A stretch of DNA of 64,000 nt from Pycnococcus provasolii (taxonomy: Eukaryota; Chlorophyta; Pseudoscourfieldiophyceae; Pseudoscourfieldiales; Pycnococcaceae): NCBI GenBank assembly GCA_938743325.2, contig OW568894.1, positions 434,001-498,000 of the forward strand, in the 5' to 3' direction. A model generated the notes under the pieces. It saw only the letters and a program-made list of their open reading frames with translations. It ran no database searches and was not told the DNA's origin. Below, piece by piece: positions 18,323 to 27,174 of this stretch. A program made the position numbers and the translations under genes. How positions within the stretch are numbered: the first letter of the stretch is position 1; the number at the start of each line of letters is the position of its first letter.

Positions 18323-21300
18323 TTAGAGCTTGCCTGCGGCGCTCGGCACCACGGGGTCGAGCTCGAAGCCTGCGCTGTGCAAGTACGCCGCCAAGCCGTC
18401 ACCGCCCTTCAGGCCAATCGGGCTCGCGAGAACGTCGTCCGGAATCCCAAATGCGTCGACGAGTGCCGTCGCCAGGAGACGCGAATCCGCGCACAGAGCG
18501 TCGCGCGTTCGGCGAATCGCGCGCGCCTTGGCGGGACTGAACTTCTCGCTGTTGCGATACGTCTCCATGTGCTTCAGAAGACATTGGAGGCCGTACAGGT
18601 CCGCGAGAAGGCGAAAGGCCGCGCCGCACGCCGCGTCTCGACCCTTCACCCACGCGCACATGTCAACAAAGGCGTGGTAGCAGAAGCTCTCCGCGTACGC
18701 GTCGCTCAGCTCGCACGCGTGAGGAACGAGTGCTGCCCAAGCCTCGAAGCTCGCGTGGCCCGATCGCATCTCAGGCCTCTCCGCGAGGAGTTCAGCACGC
18801 TTTGCATTGAAGCGGCGCGCGAGGCTTCTCGTCAGGCGAAGGACGCGCCAGCGGAGGCAGTGGCTGACAAAGCGCGGGTGCCGAAGGCGGCTTGCCTCCG
18901 TGATGGACGCGTCGACGGGATTCGACGGCATGAAGCCGTACTCGACCGCGTCACGCACGCGCGCCGCGGCGCCGGAGAGAAATCCGTGATTCTCGAGGTT
19001 TTGCTCGTACACGCGAAGCAGGTGAAGTGCCGCCTGCTGGCGGAGCACGGTGTTGTCCCCCTCGAATGTCGTGAACACGTCGTGATCTTCGCGAAGCTGC
19101 CCCAGCCGGCTCACCGCGGCGTACCCGTGGCCACCGCAGCATTCTCTGGCTGTCTGCAGAGCCTGCTGCGTCTCACTCGTGACGTACGCCTTGAGCGCGG
19201 CGGCGAGCGCCTGCGTGGCGTTGCTCTCCTGCTTAAAATGCTCGTGGTCGCGGGACGGCGAAGCTGACGCTCGCACGCCGCCGCCAGCGGCGGCGGCGGC
19301 TTCGTCACCCATTTCGGTGGGATCAGACGACGACGGCGACGGCGACGATGGCCCGGAGGTTGCCGAACACGGCGACGTCGCCTTGTCGAAGCGTGGCATG
19401 TACCTTTCGTCGTCGTCATCGAGCACACCACTGACACCGCTCGAAGATGGCGTGTAGTACCTCGCAAATTGCGCCTTGGATCGCCGCTCGAGCCAGGACC
19501 ACGGCGTTGTGGTGGTGGTTGCGGTAGATGTCTGCGTCCATGGCGATCCTCCTCCTGTCGACGACGATGCTCCGGCACTGCCCGACGACTCGGATGATCG
19601 CATGCGGCTGTACCTCTCCGCGAGATGATCGCGCGCGGCGGTGGCGGCATACGCGAGAGCGACCATTGGCATGAGTTTCTGTTGATGGCTGGCATAATCA
19701 AGAATTGCAATCTCGGAGGGAGATGACGAAGAAGAATTGGATGAATCGGAAGAGGAGGTGGATGGCGAAGAGGAGGAGGAGGAGGAGGAGTGGGAGGAGG
19801 AGGGGTGGGAGGAGAAGGAGGCTTCTGCTGCTGGGCTCACTGTCTCAGGCGCGGAACCTGCAGAATTTCGATGAGAAACGGACGATGCTGCGCCATTCGG
19901 AGGTCCAAACTGCACGCGTGCAGCGGCGTAGCGCACGGCGATTGTGCTCGCACCCTTGATGACGCCAATCGATGCACTCAGCACACCAATGCGCCCGCCA
20001 ACAAGTGCACCAAGTGTCGCGTTGAAGCGCTCGGAGCGGCTGAGATTGCACGTGTAGACGCCACTCCTGTCGAGCTGGGCGAATCGGTCGAGCAGATGCC
20101 ACCTGGGGATGCGTGCGTGCGTGAACCGAATCGCGCCGTTGTCGACGCCATTCAAGCCACACTTGTACCCGCAGTCGCGAATCTCAACGTTTGGCAGCAC
20201 TTCTCGCGTCACGGCGTCACGCAGCGGAACAACGAATGCGTGCACGCCCATGTCGTCGTACGAGTTTGGCTGCTGTGCTGTACGCTTTGCGGGAAGGAGC
20301 AGGCGTGCGAACACGACGGCGAGTATGGCATCTTCCGCCGCACCTCCAATCCACCACTTGATGGCGGACTCGTTCGGCGTGTGGATGTCAAACTCGTCCG
20401 TCTGTGCGTCGTACGTCGCCTCCGTCGCAAGAGCGGCAACGTTGGATCCATGCCCGAGTTCCGTCATGGCGAAGCATCCGGGCGTGGCGATCGTTCCGAC
20501 GCTGGGGAAGAATTCGCGTCGATGTCTTTCCGTCCCGAGGTAGTACAAGGCTGCCCCGTAGAGGCTGAACTGCACGCCCATCTTCACGGTTAGCGCGAGG
20601 TCAACCATGCCAGACATCTCCGCGAGTGCGAAGTACCGTCTAGGATCGTTCGTGAGCAGAGCCATGGGTCGAAATCCTTCTCGAATCACGAGTCTGAGCG
20701 CCTCGCGCACACGCGCACGCTGCGCCTTGGACGTCGTTCCTGCTGATGCCGACACGACCCAGGGAAATTTCCTGACGATGCGGTACCCCTTTTCCACGAG
20801 CGGTGTGTACTCTGTTTTCGTGAGCTCGTATAGTTTTTCCGGTGCCAATATTTTAACGTCTCCCATGGATGTTCGCAGTCCCACGGCTGGCGTGGGAGGT
20901 GGCTGGAATAGGTGCAGCTGCTGCTGCGAGATGTGGTGGTGGTGGTGGTGGTGGTGATTTGTTGTTGCTGTTTGCTGGTGATGTGTTTGCGTTGGCGGAA
21001 GTGGCACTTGCTGCTGGTCGTGTGCTGCTGCGGTGGTGGTGGTGGCGGTTGCGGACGTGAGCTGGTTTGTGATTTGGTTCACGCGGTTGCGTGCGATTTG
21101 CTGCAACACTTCCACGTTATTTTTAGGAGGACCTGGTGGACCAGCAGCACCAGCAGCAGCACCAGGAAGGGAAGATGATGATGATGAGGATTCGCGCGGG
21201 TCTCTTGATCCTGACGTGTTTGAAGAAGCTTGCGAAGACGCAGACTTCTGGTCAGATGAGTCCCCAGATCCCCCACTTGAGCTTGCGCCTGCGCCACTTG

Positions 21301-21388
21301 AGCGTGAATCTGACATGACCAACGCCATGGGAGTCCCCCCAGGATTCATGGCAGGATTCATGCCAGGCTTAGGGGAGGACGACGCCAT
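18323..21388 (-). CDS. ACX: acyl-CoA oxidase with disordered insertions
   Basis: 1,021 residues; usual family length is 660-700. First step of peroxisomal fatty-acid beta-oxidation, FAD-dependent and producing hydrogen peroxide. Core motifs: CFAMTELGHGSNVAALATEA (flavin/substrate region), AIKWWIGGAA, RIPRWHLLDRF, GGRIGVLSASIGVIKGA, ECCGGHGYAAVSRLGQLREDHD, and TTFEGDNTVLRQQAA, which carries the catalytic Glu. The extra length is an N-terminal extension of ~160 residues (Ser/Gly, Gln and His runs) and Ser-rich inserts of ~60 and ~100 residues in mid-protein. The end, SAAGKL, only resembles a peroxisomal PTS1. The frame stays open throughout, so the inserts seem to be translated. Single exon. 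Confidence 0.93.
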   Translation of the reverse strand: MASSSPKPGMNPAMNPGGTPMALVMSDSRSSGAGASSSGGSGDSSDQKSASSQASSNTSGSRDPRESSSSSSSLPGAAAGAAGPPGPPKNNVEVLQQIARNRVNQITNQLTSATATTTTAAAHDQQQVPLPPTQTHHQQTATTNHHHHHHHHISQQQLHLFQPPPTPAVGLRTSMGDVKILAPEKLYELTKTEYTPLVEKGYRIVRKFPWVVSASAGTTSKAQRARVREALRLVIREGFRPMALLTNDPRRYFALAEMSGMVDLALTVKMGVQFSLYGAALYYLGTERHRREFFPSVGTIATPGCFAMTELGHGSNVAALATEATYDAQTDEFDIHTPNESAIKWWIGGAAEDAILAVVFARLLLPAKRTAQQPNSYDDMGVHAFVVPLRDAVTREVLPNVEIRDCGYKCGLNGVDNGAIRFTHARIPRWHLLDRFAQLDRSGVYTCNLSRSERFNATLGALVGGRIGVLSASIGVIKGASTIAVRYAAARVQFGPPNGAASSVSHRNSAGSAPETVSPAAEASFSSHPSSSHSSSSSSSSPSTSSSDSSNSSSSSPSEIAILDYASHQQKLMPMVALAYAATAARDHLAERYSRMRSSESSGSAGASSSTGGGSPWTQTSTATTTTTPWSWLERRSKAQFARYYTPSSSGVSGVLDDDDERYMPRFDKATSPCSATSGPSSPSPSSSDPTEMGDEAAAAAGGGVRASASPSRDHEHFKQESNATQALAAALKAYVTSETQQALQTARECCGGHGYAAVSRLGQLREDHDVFTTFEGDNTVLRQQAALHLLRVYEQNLENHGFLSGAAARVRDAVEYGFMPSNPVDASITEASRLRHPRFVSHCLRWRVLRLTRSLARRFNAKRAELLAERPEMRSGHASFEAWAALVPHACELSDAYAESFCYHAFVDMCAWVKGRDAACGAAFRLLADLYGLQCLLKHMETYRNSEKFSPAKARAIRRTRDALCADSRLLATALVDAFGIPDDVLASPIGLKGGDGLAAYLHSAGFELDPVVPSAAGKL

Positions 21389-22265
21389 GGTATATTATAC
21401 GGTGCTGAAAGAAACAGCAAACCTCAGATGCAGAAAAGGAAAGAAGAAACAGCAGCCCTGGGCGCTTGATAGGATGGATTCAGGGCAGAGGCAGTGACAC
21501 AAGGAGTGTTTGGTTAATGTGTTCTCGCTGTGTTGGCCGACGTGGCGGAGAAATGGCCTCCTGAGAGAGAAGAGTCCAAGGAGCTCCGCGGACGGAGGGA
21601 GGGGAACCGGGAACCGGGAACCGGGCGGGCGCCCCAGACTCTCGAAGGAGAGGTGAGCCTGGGAACTTTCTTTCTGGGCCCAAGAAGCTCGCTCTTTTCG
21701 CATGTCTGTCTGGCCTGTCTGGTACCAGGTCGGGACCATCAGCATGGGCAAAAGGGGTCAGGGGGCGCGGAAACGAAACGCATGGATATTTTCTTATTTT
21801 GTCCTGGAAAAAGACTAAAAGAGCCTGGGGGTCGGGGGAGGACCGGAGGAGGAGGATACCTCTTCGTCCGGTCCTCACCTCGCTAACCCCTACTTCCTAA
21901 TCCTTACTCCTTTTAAAACCCCGAACTGGAAAAAAATGAATAAGAGGAGGGGATACCTCTTCGTCCCTGAGGGGATTTCTGAAAGTCGGTCGGCCCTTTG
22001 GCTGAAGTGGTTTTGCTTGCTTTGCTGCCTGCGGGCACTCTGCATGGCCTTATCGCAATCCGATCATGCTGAGGGCAATCTCACGGATCTTCCCGGCGTC
22101 CCTCTACGCCTCTGAAGTTCTGATTTTTATTCCCCTGGTGTTGCTTTGGGGTGGGGGGGGCTCCCTGTTTGTCCCTCTCCCTCCCTGTTTGTCGCATTAT
22201 CGGCGACGTCACTCCCACCCCCCGTTCCCTTTGAGGATTCATTCCCGTAGCTCGAATTTTAAGTC
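21389..22265. promoter_or_regulatory. divergent promoter region (acyl-CoA oxidase / CHL27)
   Basis: 877 bases. Contains a triple GGGAACC direct repeat (21602-21623), two GGATACCTCTTCGTCC direct copies (21853-21868 and 21950-21965), CTAACCCCTACTTCCTAATCC, and C/T-rich sequence before the CHL27 start. No gene seen. Confidence 0.5.
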
Positions 22266-23613
22266 ATGCTCGCCAACTCGTCCTCTGTTCGCGGTATGCG
22301 CTCTTTGAAGGCACCTGCCGTCCGTCGCTCGGTGAAAGGTGCGCGATCCTCTCCGCGTGTGGCGGCAGCCGCCACCACGCCGTCAGGAGCGGATTCCAAG
22401 ACGGGAATCAAGATGATGCGTAAAGGTGTCAAGGAGGCGGCGGATGAAAATATTCTCACGCCGCGATTCTACACCACGGTATGTAGGGGTGCAACAACAC
22501 AACACAACACATACACATATACATACACGCATACTTACTTACTGACGTGACCAACTTTTTCTCTTTTCCCCACACCACAAATCAAAACAAACGTAGGATT
22601 TCGAGGAGATGGAGGAGCTGTTCGGAGGCGAGTGGAACAGCCAGCTGAACAAGGAGGAAATGGAGGCTGTGCTCAAGGAGTTCCAGCAGGACTACAACCA
22701 GCGCCACTTCGTTCGCAACGACACGTTCCGTGCCGCCGCGGACAAGATCGAGGGTCCCGCGCGCAAGATCTTCGTCGAGTTCCTCGAGCGAAGCTGCACG
22801 GCGGAGTTCAGCGGATTTCTCCTCTACAAGGAGCTCGGACGCCGCCTGAAGAAGATCAACCCCGTGGTCGCCGAGGTGTTCACGCTCATGTCCCGCGACG
22901 AGGCACGCCACGCCGGATTCCTCAACAAGGCGCTCAGCGACTTTGACCTTGCACTCGACCTCGGCTTCCTCACGAAGAACCGCAAGTACACCTTCTTCAA
23001 GCCCAAGTTCATCTTCTACGCCACGTACCTCAGCGAGAAGATCGGATACTGGCGATACATCTCCATCTACCGCCACCTGCAGCGCAACCCCGACTGCCAG
23101 CTGTACCCCATGTTCGAGTACTTCGAGAACTGGTGCCAGGACGAGTCGAGGCACGGAGACTTCTTCTCCGCGCTCCTCAAGGCGCAGCCGCAGTTCCTCA
23201 ACACCTGGGAGAGCAAGCTGTGGTGCCGCTTCTTCTGCCTCAGCGTCTACGTGACGATGTACCTCAACGACCACCAGCGCAGTGCGTTCTACGAGTCTGT
23301 GGGCCTGCAGACGACGGAGTTCAACCAGCACGTCATCGTCGAGACGAACAAGACGACGGCGCGCATCTTCCCCGCGGTGCTCGACGTCGAGAACCCCGAG
23401 TTCTTCGAGCGATGCGACAAGATGGTGGAGCTGAACAAGCAGCTTTCCGCCATCGGCGCGTCGGATGCACCCGACTTTGTCAAGTCTCTGCAGAAGCTGC
23501 CGATCCTCGCGGGCTTCGCTTCGCACCTCCTTGCGCTGTTCTTTATGGCACCCGTCGAGGCTGGATCGCTGGACATGGAGTCGACCACGCCGGCGGCGAG
23601 CGCATCGTTCTAA
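22266..23613 (+). CDS. CHL27: Mg-protoporphyrin IX monomethyl ester oxidative cyclase, two exons
   Basis: 409 residues. Builds the isocyclic ring of chlorophyll (makes protochlorophyllide) at the chloroplast membrane. Exon 1 is 22266-22478 (transit peptide rich in Arg, Ser and Ala, then LTPRFYTT); exon 2 is 22597-23613. The 118-nt intron has GTATGT and GTAG ends and restores [16 protein letters not shown]. Both di-iron ligand motifs are present: [10 protein letters not shown] and [12 protein letters not shown]. Length and motifs match the aerobic AcsF/CRD1/CHL27 family. The C-terminal hydrophobic stretch ([16 protein letters not shown]) fits membrane association. It shares a divergent promoter region with acyl-CoA oxidase. 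Confidence 0.97.
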
Positions 23614-24110
23614 ATAGAATACGATAAAAGAATTTTTTTGTCAGGGAAATGGTGTGTGTGTGTGTTGTCTTGTCATGTGTGTAATCAAGCCGCATCCGCC
23701 GGTTTTCTGAAGGTAAAAATAGGAGAAAATTGCAAGTGTGGGTGTGGATTTGCGCCCAAATAATTTTGTGGGTACAAGATTACAAATGTGGGTACGGAAG
23801 GAGGTTTTTTGGCTTTGGTCTACGTTAGACTGTGAGTTTAATCACGGCACTGCCCAAGAATCACAACCTGATAGTGGCATTGGCTGTTATAAACCTAACC
23901 AACTAGCTTTGGGACCAGTGCCCTAACCTTTGGGCAGTCACTCGACGTCTAAAATGTTATGCTCGACCAACAAGCCGCTCTGGGGGAGTGGTATGGAAAG
24001 ACAGTTTGTACCCACATTTGTAATCCTGTACCCACAAAAATTATTTGGGCGTAAATCCGTACCCACACTTGCAATTTTCTCGTAAAAATAGGATTAGTGG
24101 GAAGAATTTC
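23614..24110. other. spacer between CHL27 and PWP1 holding a MITE
   Basis: Convergent 3' flanks. A TG repeat at 23652-23664 and the MITE annotated at 23723-24081 fill nearly all of it. The element ends 30 bases from the PWP1 stop, so it may form part of that gene's 3' UTR. Confidence 0.6.
23723..24081. mobile_element. Mutator-like MITE with 74-bp terminal inverted repeats
   Basis: Both ends begin GAGAAAATTGCAAGTGTGGGT read inward. The inverted repeats (23723-23796 and 24008-24081) differ at about five positions. The element is flanked by a perfect 10-base direct repeat, GTAAAAATAG (23713-23722 and 24082-24091). Long inverted ends with a 9-11 base target duplication are typical of Mutator-superfamily elements. 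No transposase frame fits in the 211-base interior, so it is non-autonomous. High end identity and a perfect target duplication imply a recent insertion. Confidence 0.9.
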
Positions 24111-24484
24111 TTACATCTCGCCGTCGCCGTCGCCGTCGGAGTCGGAGTCGTCGTCGCTACTGCTGCTGCCACCATTGTCCGCTTGGGAAACTGCTGCTTT
24201 CGCCTCGGCATGAGCAGCCGTCAAATCGACGACACTCACACCCTTGCTGCCTCCCACGACGAGAAGACGGCCGTCGTCCGAGCAAGTGCCCACGCTGAGC
24301 ACAGCACCAACCTTCGGAGTCACGCGAAGCAGCATGGCGGAGCTGGCACTCGCCGCCGACGCCGCCGCCTTCTTGCCCCTGCCACGTTCTGCTGCCGACG
24401 AGGAACCCGCCGATGCGAGCGCATTGGCATCCCATACTCGCACCGTCTTGTCGGTACTAGCAGTCACCAAAACAGACGCCATGT

Positions 24485-24515
<31 letters not shown>

Positions 24516-25817
24516 CAGGGCACCGCGTGCACAAAGGGCTGAGACGACGCAAGTCGTCGCTCGATCGTGCGCTTGCACAACAGCCATCGCACTTTTCGTT
24601 CGTCGCATGTCAAAACAGTACACCACGCCATCTTCGCTGCTCGCGTAAAAGCAGCTGTCATTCCCAATGTCCCAGCAGCACGACTCCACGTCAGCGCTTA
24701 GGGGCATGGACAGCATTCCATCTGACTTGCCGCGCACGTCGCTCACCACGCACCGCTGATCGTAGCCTCCGGTGAGCAGCACATGAGGCTCCTTTCGGTG
24801 CCAGGCCAACGCCTGCACCTTGTCGCTGTGTAGAGTGTCGTACGTAGCCACGCATCGTGCCGTCGAGACGTCCCAGAGGCGAACCGTCTCGTCTGCCGAC
24901 CCCGTTGCCAGCAAGTTGGTGGCGGTGCGGTTCCACTCCACGCATAGAACGCTCGATCGATGGCTTTCCTTCTTCAGACGAACACGCTCGGCGTAGTTGG
25001 CTCCAGGCACCGCGGCGGCGGCGCGCTTTCGCTTCTCCTCCTTCTTCGCCGCCTTCTTGTCCTTCTTCTTCTTCTTTTTCTTGGTACTCGACGGCTCGTC
25101 GACGTCGTCATCGTCGTCGTCGTCGTCGTCCATCGCAACGGTCACAGTCTCCTCTCCTCCAAGAACGCACGCCGGCTCGGCGGCGTCGATAACGTCAAGG
25201 TCCCAAATCTCCACCGCCGTTTCGAACGTCCCAATTGCGGCAAACGCGCGTCCGGCAACTCCCGCCGCCGCCGGGTCGCTGGCTGGCGCAGCACCGGCAT
25301 ATCCACCCGGCGCTGTCCCAACAAAGTCGCAGCACAGTGGCGGTGCGGACAGCAGAAAGTCGTGGTGAACGTAAACATTTGGCGGTCCACCGCCGTCGCC
25401 GGGCTCGAACACGCACACGTCGCCGTGCGGCGCGTCGTCGTCGTGTGCAATCGCGACGAAAACGATGTCCGTTGGCTGCAGCTGCAGTGCATCGCGGTCC
25501 TCGTCGTCGTCACCGTCGTCGTCGTCGTTGTCGCCTTCGTCACGCAACGCGCCGTCAAACGCGCCAAGCATGGCATCAGCGCGCGCCATCGAGAGCGCGC
25601 CGGCGGCAACTTCGTCGTCCTCGAGAGCGTCGTCGGAAATCTTGAGACGAGCAACGTCTAAGTCCTCAGCCATAGCAGCATTGTTACTCTCCTCACCTGG
25701 GCTAGCGAATGACGACGAGGCGCGGGAGGCTGCCAGTCGCTCCTCGGCAGTGAGCGCCTCGCGCATGGGCGCGGACGCCGTGGCGCCGCGGGGCACGAAC
25801 GACACGGCGGCGAACAT
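24111..25817 (-). CDS. PWP1: PWP1-type WD40 ribosome-biogenesis protein
   Basis: 568 residues from the ATG at 25817 (MFAAVSFVPRGATASAP), which matches the WVPRG-type N-terminus of PWP1; the frame is open upstream but Pro/His-rich there. After an acidic stretch (DEGDNDDDDGDDDEDRD) come WD40 repeats: SSVLCVEWNRTATNLLATGSADETVRLWDV, KVQALAWHRKEPHVLLTGGYDQRCVVSDVR, SCCWDIGNDSCFYASSEDGVVYCFDMR and LVTASTDKTVRVWDA. A Lys-rich KKKKKKKDKKAAKKEEKRKR block is a likely nuclear/nucleolar signal. PWP1 binds rDNA chromatin and supports large-subunit assembly and Pol I transcription. Two poly-Gly/poly-Asp insertions are algal extras. Single exon. Confidence 0.92.
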
Positions 25818-26214
25818 CCGGCGTAGATAATGCGTTGGCGCTGCGGGAGGATGCGGAGGATGCGGAAGAGCGGCGGCGTGGCGGCGGGTTCGTTGCCCCC
25901 TAAAACCCACCGGGGAACGATTCCCTAACCCGACCCTTGCGCCTGCCCATTGAGGGGATACCTCATTGGTCGCAATACCTTCTTCCCCCTCTTCCCCCTC
26001 TTCCCTCGCCCCCTCCCTCGCCCTACCCGTAACCCGTACAAGAAAGAAACCAACAGAGAGAGAGAGAGAGTAGAGTTAGAGTTGTTAGAGTTAGAGTTAC
26101 AGTAGTTAGTTAGAGGTAGGTAGGTAGGTAGAGGTAGGTGAAGCAAGCCGTTTTGCGTGGTGTCATTCACAGCTCCCGATTAGCTCCTCATTCGAGATCA
26201 CGTCGACGAGGACG
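25818..26214. promoter_or_regulatory. divergent promoter region (PWP1 / zinc-finger gene)
   Basis: Contains CCCTAACCCGACCC at 25922-25935 (telomere-like, about 110 bases from PWP1), repeated TTCCCCCTCTTCCC, a GA dinucleotide run near 26055-26070, and overlapping GTTAGAGTTAGAG and GGTAGGTAGGTAG repeats at 26075-26140. No coding content. Confidence 0.5.
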
Positions 26215-26847
26215 ATGCGCATGCCGCCTGCTCGCCGCCGCCAACCACCAGCGACGTCGGACGCGGGCCAGATATCAGCGACAATGACGGCGCGTCAATT
26301 ACTCAATGATATGTCCTTGCAAGGTCTCGCGCGTGTAGTCCCGGGCCAGCATGGCAAGCCGGATGGCTGGCACTGCTACGCGTGCGATAGCACTTTTGGC
26401 GACCAGAAGCACGTATTAGGACACGTGACCGGTCCAGTCCACATCAAGAACTGCGCCCAGTGGCTTAGTGCGCAGCAGGAAGATGATGGCCAGACAATGG
26501 AGGAGGCTGACGCAGTGGTGGAGGACGAGGACCAGCGCCGTATGAACGCGCTGCGCACCCTCACATTGAACAGTTCCGCAGAGAAGGCTGGAACTGGAAC
26601 TGCAACTGCTACGCCGGCAAAGCCGACAGTGAGCGTGATATCACGTATTCTGCACGACGCAAAGCCGTCAATGAGCGACGCGGAAAAGGAGGCGGTGAAG
26701 ACGTACCTCATGCCGAAGCTTGGAGACGATTCCGAGCTGGCGCGCCTAGAGTCGAAGGTGGATTTATATAATCCTACCACGACTGCCAGGGCGCTAGCGG
26801 AGCAGCTCGTCACCGCGTGTGGCGGTGGCGCTGCTTTTTTTTTATGA
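26215..26847 (+). CDS. C2H2 (matrin/U1-type) zinc-finger protein of unknown function
   Basis: 210 residues. One zinc finger near residue 60: WHCYACDSTFGDQKHVLGHVTGPVHIKN, with the long His-His spacing seen in matrin/U1C-type RNA-binding fingers. The rest is acidic or charged, and residues ~140-200 hold a helical segment (VISRILHDAKPSMSDAEKEAVKTYLMPKLGDDSELARLESKVDLYNP). The frame ends in a T-run (GGGAAFFL), an unusual tail. A protein-like stretch follows at 26900-27043 after a plausible 3' splice site, so the true end may be on another exon. No orthologue recognised; possible role in RNA processing is inference from the finger type only. Confidence 0.65.
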   Translation: MRMPPARRRQPPATSDAGQISATMTARQLLNDMSLQGLARVVPGQHGKPDGWHCYACDSTFGDQKHVLGHVTGPVHIKNCAQWLSAQQEDDGQTMEEADAVVEDEDQRRMNALRTLTLNSSAEKAGTGTATATPAKPTVSVISRILHDAKPSMSDAEKEAVKTYLMPKLGDDSELARLESKVDLYNPTTTARALAEQLVTACGGGAAFFL

Positions 26848-26899
26848 AGCGTTTTGCTTTTTTTTTTGTAGTTGCACTGTAAACATCATTACTATACAG

Positions 26900-27043
26900 T
26901 ACTTTTTAACTGCTGCTGCCGCCAAAGCCGAGGCGCAGCGTATCGAGGCGCAAGAGGAGGAGTAGGCTCGTCTGAAGGTTGAGGCCGAGGCTGCTGCCGT
27001 CGCCGAGGCTGAGGCAGTTTCCACGAGCACAGACGATGTGTGA
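26900..27043 (+). pseudogene. coding-like remnant with an in-frame TAG
   Basis: Frame from 26900 reads YFLTAAAAKAEAQRIEAQEEE, TAG (26963-26965), then ARLKVEAEAAAVAEAEAVSTSTDDV and TGA. Composition (Ala/Glu/Arg helix) is the same on both sides of the TAG. TATACAG at 26893-26899 is a possible 3' splice site. It may be a last exon of the zinc-finger gene ending at the TAG, or an exon recently disabled by a CAG-to-TAG change, or a read-through tail. The rest of the 26848-27174 gap shows T-runs and nothing else. Confidence 0.4.
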
Positions 27044-27174
27044 TACTTTTTTCGTTACGGCGACGACATGAAAAACACGCGCGCAACGTCATGCGAACAA
27101 CTCTAGAACTCTAGAAAATGGATGAAAAGTATTATGAATCTTATTACAGTATGATTTACCAAAATAATAAATGA

